Shown here: positions 1 through 4,970 of the stretch, in pieces
How positions within the stretch are numbered: position 1 is the stretch's first letter
Layout of the letters: every line of letters begins with the position of its first letter
Assembly (NCBI GenBank): GCA_015485015.1
Contig: WFUK01000193.1
Span: 1 to 5,209 of the forward strand
Direction of reading: 5' to 3'
Source of the DNA: Paracoccaceae bacterium
GTDB lineage: Bacteria > Pseudomonadota > Alphaproteobacteria > Rhodobacterales > Rhodobacteraceae
DNA: 5,209 nt
Made by a program: the position numbers and the translations under genes
Notes under the pieces: model-generated
Seen by the model: only the letters and a program-made list of their open reading frames with translations
Database searches by the model: none
Told to the model about the DNA's origin: nothing

Positions 1-109
1 AGACAGGCCCGATACCGCGCCCTCGGACGGGGCCAATATGCTGCCGCTGGAAGCTCTGCCGTCGCTATTGGACCGCTGGAAGGCCTTGGACGAATTAAGC
101 AAAGGATAG
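1..109 (+). CDS. C-terminal end of an unrecognised protein (5' truncated)
   Basis: A reading frame is open from base 2 to the TAG at 107-109 and gives 35 residues, ending ...LLDRWKALDELSKG. The gene starts before the window. Its stop codon lies only 3 bases before the ATG of the GGT-like gene, and the last codons (AAA GGA) form that gene's ribosome binding site, so the two are probably cotranscribed and translationally coupled. The visible tail is a soluble, leucine-rich, probably helical end with no diagnostic motif. I do not recognise the family and assign no function. Confidence 0.6.
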   Translation, partial: DRPDTAPSDGANMLPLEALPSLLDRWKALDELSKG

Positions 110-112
110 AGC

Positions 113-1693
113 ATGCGTGATTTTCAGCAGGACGGCCGCTCGGCGGTATATAGCCAAAACGGGATGTGCGCGACCTCGCATCCGCTGGCCGCCAAAGTGG
201 CGATTGATATGCTGGAAGCGGGGGGCAATGCGGTGGATGCCGGCATTGCCGCCGCGATGGTGCTGAATATTTGCGAGCCGCAAATGACCGGTCTCGGGGG
301 GGATTGCTTTATCCTGCTTCAGCCCGCCGAGGGCGCGGATTTTGTCGGGCTGAATGCCTCGGGGCGGGCACCGGCGGGGATGTCTGCGGCGCGGCTGCGC
401 GAGGCGGGGCATTCAGCCATTCCCGATGGCAGCGCCGATGCCGTTACCATCCCCGGCGCGGTGGACGGGTTTGTGACGCTGGCGCAGGATCATGGCCGCA
501 TGGCGCTGAGTGACGTGCTGGCCCCCGCCATTCGCTATGCCGAAGAAGGCGTGCCGGTTGCGCCGCGTGTGGCGTTTGATTGGGCGATTGCGGCACCGCG
601 TTTGCAGGGCCATGCCCGTGATCTATATTTGATCGGCGGGGCTGCACCCAAGGCGGGGCAGCTATTTGCCGCGCCGGAGCAGGCCGAGGTATTGCGCCGG
701 ATCGCGGCTGAGGGCCGCGCTGGATTTTATGAGGGCGAGGTGGCACAAGATATGGTGGATAGCCTGCGCGCCCATGGCGGCAGTCACAGTATGGAGGATT
801 TCGCCGCCACCAAATGCGATTATGTGACGCCGATTAGCACCGATTATAATGGCCACAGGCTGACCGAGCTGCCGCCCAACGGCCATGGGGCGATTGCGCT
901 TCTGATGGCAAATATCCTCGGGCATTTTGATATCGCGGGCCTAGACCCGCTGGGAGCGACGCGCGCGCATCTGGAAGCCGAAGCCGCCAAGCTGGCCTAT
1001 GATGCGCGGGATCGCTTTATTGCCGACCCGATGCCGGAAGGCCGTCTGGATCATCTGTTAAGCGCAAAAACCGCCGCAGATCTGGCGGGGTTGATTGATC
1101 CCGCCTCGGCGATGCACCTGCCAAACGAACGGCTGGAATCGGTGCATAAGGAAACCGTATATCTGACCGTGGTTGATAAAAACCGCATGGCGCTGTCGTT
1201 GATTTATTCGGTGTTTCACAGTTTTGGCAGCGGCATTGCGACAGAAAAATTCGGCCTGCTGATGCAAAATCGCGGCGCGGGCTTTACCCTGCAAGCGGGC
1301 CACCCCAACGAGGCGATGGCGGGCAAGCGCCCGATGCATACGATTATTCCGGGGATGCTGGAAAAACGCGGCGAATTCCTCATGCCGTTCGGGGTGATGG
1401 GCGGGCAATACCAGCCCAATGGCCATATGCGCTTCCTGTCCAATATCGCCGATTTCGGCATGGACCCGCAAGCCGCCATCAGCGCCCCGCGCAGCTTTGC
1501 CCATGCGGGTGAGCTGGCATTGGAGCGAGGCTATGATGATGCCGTGCGCGCCAGGCTGGCGGCCATGGGCCACCGCGTGATCACCCCCGAAGTGGCGATT
1601 GGCGGCGCGCAGGCGATCCGGATTGATGCTGCCACAGGCGGACTTATCGCCGGTTCTGACCCGCGTAAAGATGGCTGTGCGCTGGGGTATTGA
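113..1693 (+). CDS. gamma-glutamyltransferase-like Ntn-hydrolase (GGT family, YwrD-like branch)
   Basis: This 526-residue protein has the full length of the GGT family, whose members self-cleave into large and small subunits and transfer or hydrolyse gamma-glutamyl or related acyl groups. Visible landmarks are an N-terminal region with SHPLAAKVAIDMLEAGGNAVDA (split here as SHPLAAK 22-28 and LEAGGNAVDA 34-43), SGRAP at 83-87 (a candidate substrate-carboxylate loop), the processing site KETVYLTVVD with nucleophile candidate Thr348, FGSG at 371-374, QNRGAGF 385-391, GHPNE 396-400, KRPMHTIIPGM 405-415 and the glycine loop GVMGG 427-431. The residue after the nucleophile is Val, where classic GGTs have a second Thr. 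With QNRGAGF and KRPxHTIIPGM, this places the protein in the GGT-like branch rather than among true glutathione GGTs. There is no signal peptide, so it is probably cytoplasmic. The ATG follows AAAGGA (101-106) at 6 bases. The substrate is unknown. Confidence 0.93.
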   Translation: MRDFQQDGRSAVYSQNGMCATSHPLAAKVAIDMLEAGGNAVDAGIAAAMVLNICEPQMTGLGGDCFILLQPAEGADFVGLNASGRAPAGMSAARLREAGHSAIPDGSADAVTIPGAVDGFVTLAQDHGRMALSDVLAPAIRYAEEGVPVAPRVAFDWAIAAPRLQGHARDLYLIGGAAPKAGQLFAAPEQAEVLRRIAAEGRAGFYEGEVAQDMVDSLRAHGGSHSMEDFAATKCDYVTPISTDYNGHRLTELPPNGHGAIALLMANILGHFDIAGLDPLGATRAHLEAEAAKLAYDARDRFIADPMPEGRLDHLLSAKTAADLAGLIDPASAMHLPNERLESVHKETVYLTVVDKNRMALSLIYSVFHSFGSGIATEKFGLLMQNRGAGFTLQAGHPNEAMAGKRPMHTIIPGMLEKRGEFLMPFGVMGGQYQPNGHMRFLSNIADFGMDPQAAISAPRSFAHAGELALERGYDDAVRARLAAMGHRVITPEVAIGGAQAIRIDAATGGLIAGSDPRKDGCALGY

Positions 1694-1694
1694 C

Positions 1695-1720
1695 GCCAAA
1701 ACCGGCGCTGGTTATTTGGC
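1695..1720. terminator. possible bidirectional stem-loop between convergent genes
   Basis: GCCAAA (1695-1700) pairs with TTTGGC (1715-1720). The stem continues as ACC (1701-1703) with GGT (1710-1712) after a two-base bulge (TA), leaving a six-base loop. It sits where the GGT-like gene (stop 1691-1693) and the leftward SHOCT gene (stop 1712-1714) converge, 18 bases apart. The outer A/T pairs could give a weak U-run on both strands. The stem is short, bulged and partly inside the SHOCT stop region, so function is uncertain. Confidence 0.3.
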
Positions 1721-1930
1721 CAGTGCGGCCTTCATTTCTTCGTATTCTTCTTTTCTGATCTCGCCAGCGGCAAAACGGCGGTCGAGTATTTGGCGCGGGG
1801 TTTCTGCGTCTTTGCTGTGCATACCGCCCCCGCCGCTAAACATGCCGCGCATGAAATAGAAAAACACCGCTAAAAACAGTAGCGGGAATATCCACATATA
1901 GCCAAAGCCGCCTTCATATCCAAATGGCAT
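1712..1930 (-). CDS. small one-pass membrane protein with C-terminal SHOCT domain
   Basis: The protein has 72 residues. A glycine/aromatic N-terminus leads into one membrane segment at about 11-27 (YMWIFPLLFLAVFFYFM), then a Met/Gly linker (MRGMFSGGGGMHSK, 27-40) and a SHOCT-type short C-terminal helix pair at about 43-71 (ETPRQILDRRFAAGEIRKEEYEEMK). SHOCT domains are thought to mediate oligomerisation or protein contacts, and no enzymatic role is known. The start at 1930 is fixed by AAGGAG (1942-1937) six bases upstream; a longer frame to 2101 is open but runs over the ArsR gene and has no comparable support. The ArsR stop codon overlaps this ribosome binding site, so the two genes form a tight operon. 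Its role is unknown; it may work with the regulator's target system at the membrane. Confidence 0.85.
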   Translation of the reverse strand: MPFGYEGGFGYMWIFPLLFLAVFFYFMRGMFSGGGGMHSKDAETPRQILDRRFAAGEIRKEEYEEMKAALAK

Positions 1931-1940
1931 GAGTATCTCC

Positions 1941-2258
1941 TTATATCTCTTGGGTTTTCTTGATGGTTTCTTCCCAAACGCGGAACTGCTCCAGCAGCTC
2001 CAGCAATTTCGGGTCTGGTAAGCAGTAATAAATAAACGCCCCGCGCCGCTCGGGGCGCACGAGGCCCGCCTCGCGCATAATCCGCAGATGAAACGACACA
2101 TTGGTTTGGCTCAGGCCGGTATCCTCCATAATGGTTGAAACCGGCTGGCACTCTAGCCCCAGCCCACACAGGATGCGCAGGCGGTTGGGCTCGGAGAGCA
2201 CTTTAAAAATTTCTGCCATCGGCTTGACATCACGGCAGGTAAATACAATATCATTCAT
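1941..2258 (-). CDS. ArsR-family winged-helix transcriptional regulator
   Basis: The protein has 105 residues, normal for ArsR/SmtB repressors. It opens with a helix AEIFKVLSEPNRLRIL (15-30), followed by the helix-turn-helix with recognition helix around SQTNVSFHLRIMREAGLV (50-67) and the beta-wing RPERRGAFIYYCLPDP (68-83). A C-terminal dimer helix follows. Cysteines are at 8, 31, 37 and 79. Aligning on SQ at 50-51, the ELCVCD arsenic motif of classic ArsR is replaced by CQPVST (37-42), so a standard arsenite site is absent. Cys31 (RILC) is near the position of a reactive Cys in the persulfide sensors BigR/SqrR, but the second Cys is not where theirs is, so this is only a hint. It is cotranscribed with the SHOCT gene and diverges from the DUF302/TSUP genes, whose promoter it probably represses together with its own. 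No good Shine-Dalgarno sequence precedes the ATG. Confidence 0.92.
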   Translation of the reverse strand: MNDIVFTCRDVKPMAEIFKVLSEPNRLRILCGLGLECQPVSTIMEDTGLSQTNVSFHLRIMREAGLVRPERRGAFIYYCLPDPKLLELLEQFRVWEETIKKTQEI

Positions 2259-2292
2259 ATGAGTAATCGTTTATATGTTTCAATACTCATAT
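2257..2292. promoter_or_regulatory. probable ArsR operator: 9-bp inverted repeat
   Basis: ATATGAGTA at 2257-2265 is matched perfectly by TACTCATAT at 2284-2292, with an 18-base AT-rich spacer. The left arm overlaps the arsR start codon (2258-2256). The right arm overlaps the -10 elements of both divergent promoters. ArsR-family repressors bind AT-rich inverted repeats in their own promoters, so this is the natural candidate site. The arms are about 2.6 helical turns apart (centre to centre 27 bp), so each arm could also be a half-site for separate dimers. Binding is inferred. Confidence 0.6.
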
Positions 2293-2295
2293 AAT
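2267..2295 (+). promoter_or_regulatory. promoter for the DUF302-TSUP-Met-rich operon
   Basis: A consensus TATAAT lies at 2290-2295. The -35 position 17 bases upstream is weak (TCGTTT, 2267-2272). Transcription would start near 2302, leaving about 38 bases of leader before the ATG at 2340. An ATG at 2313 would then have only about 10 bases of leader and no ribosome binding site, which supports the 2340 start. The -10 overlaps the right operator arm. Confidence 0.5.
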
Positions 2296-2319
2296 GTAAC
2301 AACTTTGATACAATGTCAA
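2291..2319 (-). promoter_or_regulatory. promoter for the arsR-SHOCT operon
   Basis: On the minus strand a perfect TTGACA (2319-2314) is followed after exactly 17 bases by CATTAT (2296-2291), which matches the -10 consensus at 4 of 6 positions. The start would fall near 2284, about 25 bases before the arsR ATG. The -10 is offset by one base from the rightward TATAAT, so one bound repressor could block both. Confidence 0.5.
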
Positions 2320-2326
2320 ACCAAAC

Positions 2327-2331
2327 CGAGG
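2327..2331 (+). promoter_or_regulatory. ribosome binding site deciding the DUF302-gene start
   Basis: CGAGG lies 8 bases before the ATG at 2340. The alternative in-frame ATG at 2313 has only TTTGATACA before it, so 2340 is preferred. Confidence 0.55.
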
Positions 2332-2339
2332 ACAAAGTT

Positions 2340-2912
2340 ATGAACGGTAAAATGAAAGAGATGATGGGCAAGATGGATGCCGACATGAAGGAACAAGGCC
2401 AGAGCATGATGGCGCAGTGCAAATCCATGATGGAGCGCATGGAGCCGGATATGAAGGCCGAGTGCCAAGGCATGATGAAGCGCTGCAAATCAATGATGGG
2501 CGAGAGCGACAAGCCAAAAACCGGCGATCTGGTGTTTACGCATAAAGCCGCCAGCAGCTTTGACGAGATCGAAGCGCGGGTCGAGGAAGATGGCAAAAAA
2601 ATCGGCCTTGGGCTGAAGCATGTGTATCCGTTTTCGAAAAACCTGCCCGAGCAGCAGGGCTTTGCGATTAACGAAGCGGCCTCGGTTTACGAGCTGTGCA
2701 AGGCACCACTGGCGGCAGAATTGCTCAACACCCAGCCCGAGCTGAACGTGCTGATGCCCTGCCGGATTAGCATTTACGAGAAAAACGGCGAGGTGTTTGT
2801 GACCATCCCCAACCTTGAAACCCAGCTTGAGGCTTTGGGCGCGGAAGGTGAGCTGAAGGCCAATATCCTTGATCTCTATGCAAAAATGGTCGAGATGATC
2901 AAAGCTTGGTAA
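2340..2912 (+). CDS. Met/Cys-rich N-terminal region fused to a DUF302 domain
   Basis: From ATG 2340 the protein has 190 residues (199 if ATG 2313 is used). Residues 1-53 contain 16 Met and Cys27, Cys42 and Cys49, arranged as two 22-residue repeats (10-31 and 32-53) that predict as amphipathic helix. Residues about 62-165 fit a DUF302 (TT1751-like) domain: the stretch ASVYELCKAPLAAELL (114-129), then LMPCRISIYEKNGEVFV (138-154). Cys120 and Cys141 occupy the Cys positions I associate with one DUF302 subgroup. There is no signal peptide, so it is probably cytoplasmic. DUF302 has no established biochemical role. Clustered Met and Cys suggest binding of a soft metal such as Cu(I), or redox/thiol chemistry; this is inference. 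It is the first gene of a rightward operon, with 22 bases to the TSUP gene and divergent from the ArsR regulator. Confidence 0.85.
   Translation: MNGKMKEMMGKMDADMKEQGQSMMAQCKSMMERMEPDMKAECQGMMKRCKSMMGESDKPKTGDLVFTHKAASSFDEIEARVEEDGKKIGLGLKHVYPFSKNLPEQQGFAINEAASVYELCKAPLAAELLNTQPELNVLMPCRISIYEKNGEVFVTIPNLETQLEALGAEGELKANILDLYAKMVEMIKAW
2367..2498 (+). repeat. tandem 66-bp coding repeat (two 22-residue Met/Cys units)
   Basis: Units 2367-2432 and 2433-2498 encode residues 10-31 and 32-53 of the DUF302 protein. Twelve of 22 positions are identical, including Met at unit positions 3, 7, 14, 15, 21 and 22, Cys at 18, and the DMK and CKSMM blocks. The DNA has diverged, so this is an old duplication kept at protein level. 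Confidence 0.75.
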
Positions 2913-2934
2913 CCCCACCCCGGAGGCAGGGAAA

Positions 2935-3672
2935 ATGAACGACTACATCCTGTATTTTTCCCTGACGCTGGGGTTTTCCACGCTGTTTTCCGTGGGCGGC
3001 ATCGGCGCGGCGATAGCATTGGTGCCGATTTTCAATGTCGTGGGGATGCCGATCAACCTCGCCAAGGCCATCGGGCTGTTTATCAACACCTCCAGCACCA
3101 TTACCGCCAGCGTGATGAACTTCAAACGCGGGGTGCTGAACGTCAAGGCGACCCTGCCGCTGATCATTGCCATTCTGCTGGCCACGCCGGTCGGGGCGTA
3201 TTTGAGCCAGTATATCGTTGATATATGGGTGAAGTGGTTGCTGGTCGGATTTTTGCTGACCAGCGGCTCGCTTTTGTTGTTCCAAAAGCGCGAGGCGAAG
3301 TTCGGGTTCCGTAGCCCTGCCCTGCTGGCATTGCTGGGCGGGGGCGTCGGGGTTATTTCCGGCCTGCTGGGCGTTGGCGGCGGCTCGCTGTTAATCCCGC
3401 TGCTGATCCTGCTTGGCTACAACGCCAAGGAGGCGGGGATTGCGGTAAGCATGGTGATCCCGTTTTCGTCTTTCGGGGCGTTTACCACATATCTGGGGTT
3501 TACCGAAATGGACTGGCCGCTGTTGGGCGTTGTCACCATTGCCGCTATCCTCGGCGGCTATCTCGGCAACCGGATTATGCACTTTAAACTATCGCCGGCG
3601 CAGGTCAAAAAACTGATCGGTGTCGTGCTTTACCTTCTGGCGGCCAAAATAGCCGTCGGTTTGTTAACCTGA
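2935..3672 (+). CDS. TauE/SafE (TSUP) family membrane permease
   Basis: This 245-residue, very hydrophobic protein is in the normal size range for the TSUP family, whose members export sulfite, organosulfonates or related anions. Hydrophobic segments lie at about 5-35, 40-60, 72-93, 98-116, 128-160, 167-187, 194-215 and 225-244. The family's duplicated glycine motif is seen in both halves: VGGIGAAIALVP (20-31) and GLLGVGGGSLLIP (143-155). There are no cysteines and no soluble extension. GGAGG-like SD sequence GGAGG (2922-2926) precedes the ATG by 8 bases. It is 22 bases after the DUF302 gene and 15 bases before the Met-rich small gene, so it is the middle of one operon. The substrate cannot be read from sequence; sulfite or another sulfur anion is the family default. 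Confidence 0.92.
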   Translation: MNDYILYFSLTLGFSTLFSVGGIGAAIALVPIFNVVGMPINLAKAIGLFINTSSTITASVMNFKRGVLNVKATLPLIIAILLATPVGAYLSQYIVDIWVKWLLVGFLLTSGSLLLFQKREAKFGFRSPALLALLGGGVGVISGLLGVGGGSLLIPLLILLGYNAKEAGIAVSMVIPFSSFGAFTTYLGFTEMDWPLLGVVTIAAILGGYLGNRIMHFKLSPAQVKKLIGVVLYLLAAKIAVGLLT

Positions 3673-3687
3673 CCAAAGGAAAAAACC

Positions 3688-3945
3688 ATGAACAAGACTT
3701 TTCAGAACATGATGGAAAAAATGATGTCGGGCATGATGAAGCCCGAAGACATGCCGCACATGATGGAGACAATGATGGACAACATCTTTGGCCAGATGAC
3801 GGCCGAGGACCGCATCGCTTTCATCGAAAATATGATGCCGCGCTGTATGGGCATGATCTTTTCCGAAATCGACGAGGAAAGCCGCAAGGAAGTGGCAACC
3901 GCCATGCTGGGAAAACTGGCCGATGTGCTGAAGGCGCAGCTTTAG
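3688..3945 (+). CDS. small methionine-rich protein of unknown function
   Basis: The protein has 85 residues, 18 of them Met. The first 30 residues hold 12 Met, mostly in pairs (MM at 8-9, 12-13, 16-17, 25-26, 29-30) with His24; the spacing would line Met up along a helix. A second part, about 38-85, is an acidic amphipathic region with MMPRCMGM (49-56) and a single Cys53. There is no signal peptide or membrane segment. AAAGGA (3675-3680) lies 7 bases before the ATG, and the gene is 15 bases after the TSUP stop, so it is the last gene of the operon. Its N-terminus resembles in composition the Met-rich arm of the DUF302 protein, so the two may share a ligand or bind each other. I do not recognise a named family. 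Soft-metal binding is inferred. Confidence 0.8.
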   Translation: MNKTFQNMMEKMMSGMMKPEDMPHMMETMMDNIFGQMTAEDRIAFIENMMPRCMGMIFSEIDEESRKEVATAMLGKLADVLKAQL

Positions 3946-3951
3946 CCTCGG

Positions 3952-4611
3952 TCAGTCGCGGAAAGAGCGGCTGCCTTTGACCTGTTCCCATGCCCAGACG
4001 ACCTCGGCGAGGCGTTCCTCGTCGGCGCGGCTGCCGCCGTTGAGGTCGGGGTGCAGGACCTTGACCAGCGATTTGTAGACCTTGCGGATCTCGGTTTTGG
4101 TCATCGCGTCACCGGCGCCGAGGATCTCGATCGCCTTGCGTTCGGTCGGCGGCAGGCGGCGCTGGCGCGCGCCGGTCGGCTCGGCGGGATTGAGGGTGCC
4201 GTTTTCGCCCAGAACCTCGTAAGGATCGTCGAAGCCTAAGCGTTTGAAGGCCTGTCCCTCGGGGTGGGAGGTGGTTTTGCTTTTCTGTTTCGTCGGGTCG
4301 CCGAAGGGTTTGGTTTTGCGTTCCCAGACCTTGTCGGATTCTACTTGTTCGTCGAATTCGGCCTCGGAGTGATGCTCGAAGAAATTCCACTTGCGGTTAT
4401 ATTCGCGGATGTGTTCCTGACAGAACCAGACGAAATCCTCCAGCTGGTCGGGGCTGCGCGGGGCGCGGAACTTGCCGGCCTTCTCGCAGTTTTCATGTTC
4501 GCACTGGCGCGAGGAGGTCTCGATCGCGCCGGACATGCCGCGACGACGCGCCCTGCGTTTTTTATCCGCGGAAACCGATATATCGAAACTAAATGGCGAG
4601 CGCCGATTCAT
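3952..4611 (-). CDS. J-domain protein with N-terminal Cys/His site
   Basis: The protein has 219 residues. A basic stretch (ADKKRRARRR, 15-24) is followed by a possible zinc or structural site, C37-x4-C42-x21-C64-x2-H67, ending in WFCQEHIREYN (62-72). A polar linker (about 85-150) leads to a J domain at about 159-215 with the invariant HPD at 187-189. The J domain is C-terminal, unlike DnaJ, and there is no G/F region or DnaJ zinc domain, so this is a specialised cochaperone that would stimulate a DnaK-type ATPase for an unknown client. The start at 4611 retains the N-terminal FDISVSADKK block, which I recall as conserved in rhodobacterial relatives; AAAGGA lies upstream at about 10 bases. It diverges from bolA and converges on the Met-rich gene with only 6 bases between stops. 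Confidence 0.88.
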   Translation of the reverse strand: MNRRSPFSFDISVSADKKRRARRRGMSGAIETSSRQCEHENCEKAGKFRAPRSPDQLEDFVWFCQEHIREYNRKWNFFEHHSEAEFDEQVESDKVWERKTKPFGDPTKQKSKTTSHPEGQAFKRLGFDDPYEVLGENGTLNPAEPTGARQRRLPPTERKAIEILGAGDAMTKTEIRKVYKSLVKVLHPDLNGGSRADEERLAEVVWAWEQVKGSRSFRD

Positions 4612-4706
4612 GGTTGGGCAGTCCTTTCAACTTTCCGACTCAGGCGCAACACCATACAGTTTACGCCAAGATGTCCAAGACCCGATTGCAACAGGAGCAA
4701 CAATTT
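4612..4706. other. divergent intergenic region between J-domain gene and bolA
   Basis: These 95 bases must hold both start signals. Visible are the J-domain gene's AAAGGA on the minus strand (plus-strand TCCTTT, 4622-4627) and the bolA AGGAG (4693-4697). The best rightward -10 I can see is TACAGT (4655-4660), with a poor -35 (TTTCCG, 4632-4637). No operator-like repeat is evident. Confidence 0.4.
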
Positions 4707-4970
4707 ATGTCTTACAGCGAGAGAATAAAAGCGAAACTTTCCGAGGCCTTCGATCCGGTGCATCTGGAAGTGATCGACGAGAGCGAGCAGCACCGTGGCC
4801 ATGGCGGATATGTGGAAGGTGGCGAGACACATTTCAAGGTTATCATGACATCGGCGGCGATGAACGGGCTGAACCGCGTGGCGCGCCAGCGGGCAGTTTA
4901 CGCGGTGCTGAAGGAGGAGCTGGACGAACGGGTCCATGCGCTGGCCCTGCAGATCGACGGGACCGCGTGA
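4707..4970 (+). CDS. bolA: BolA family protein
   Basis: The protein has 87 residues, typical of BolA. These small proteins partner with monothiol glutaredoxins to hold [2Fe-2S] clusters and act in iron-sulfur supply or as regulators. The core pattern is visible: SEQHRGHGGY (26-35), the beta-strand block GGETHFKVIMTS (38-49), the helix MNGLNRVARQRAVY (52-65), where most members have F.G...v.RhR, and the C-terminal ELDERVHALAL (71-81). His29, His32, His42 and His77 are present and there is no Cys, so any cluster ligand here would be His. The start at 4707 is chosen because AGGAG (4693-4697) lies 9 bases upstream; an in-frame ATG at 4593 would overlap the J-domain gene and add a non-family extension. 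Its stop overlaps the rluA start. Confidence 0.93.
   Translation: MSYSERIKAKLSEAFDPVHLEVIDESEQHRGHGGYVEGGETHFKVIMTSAAMNGLNRVARQRAVYAVLKEELDERVHALALQIDGTA

Noticed and set aside
1..13. First bases (AGACAG...CCCGAT) resemble the reverse complement of the rluA region 5092-5104, and AGACAG also ends the window
   Set aside because: Only 12 of 13 bases match, and the translation around it does not continue as rluA. It is too short to argue for a circular molecule or a second fold-back.
1058..1699. 213-residue frame on the minus strand
   Set aside because: It is antisense to the well-supported GGT-like gene, has shadow-frame composition (His, Arg, Ala rich) and shows no domain.
1931..2101. Longer 129-residue frame for the SHOCT protein
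   Set aside because: The extension is arginine/cysteine-rich, overlaps the ArsR coding region in another frame and bypasses a strong AAGGAG-ATG start at 1930.
2224..2251. TTGACA on the plus strand at 2224-2229 as a further rightward promoter
   Set aside because: It lies inside arsR coding sequence, and at 16-17 bases only CAATAT/AATATC is available as a -10; TACAAT is too close at 14 bases. The TATAAT at 2290 is a better candidate.
2313..2339. Longer start (ATG 2313) for the DUF302 gene, adding MSNQTEDKV
   Set aside because: There is no ribosome binding site before it and the predicted transcript would start only about 10 bases upstream. ATG 2340 has CGAGG at 8 bases. The longer form cannot be fully excluded.
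2295..2345. Possible riboswitch or leader peptide upstream of the DUF302 gene
   Set aside because: The predicted leader is about 38 bases with no stable stem, too short for a riboswitch.
4593..4706. N-terminal extension of BolA from ATG 4593
   Set aside because: It overlaps the start of the J-domain gene, adds residues absent from BolA proteins, and the start at 4707 has a good ribosome binding site.
4264..4728. 154-residue plus-strand frame across the J-domain gene
   Set aside because: It is antisense to a gene with a clear HPD J domain and runs into bolA; it has no motif of its own.
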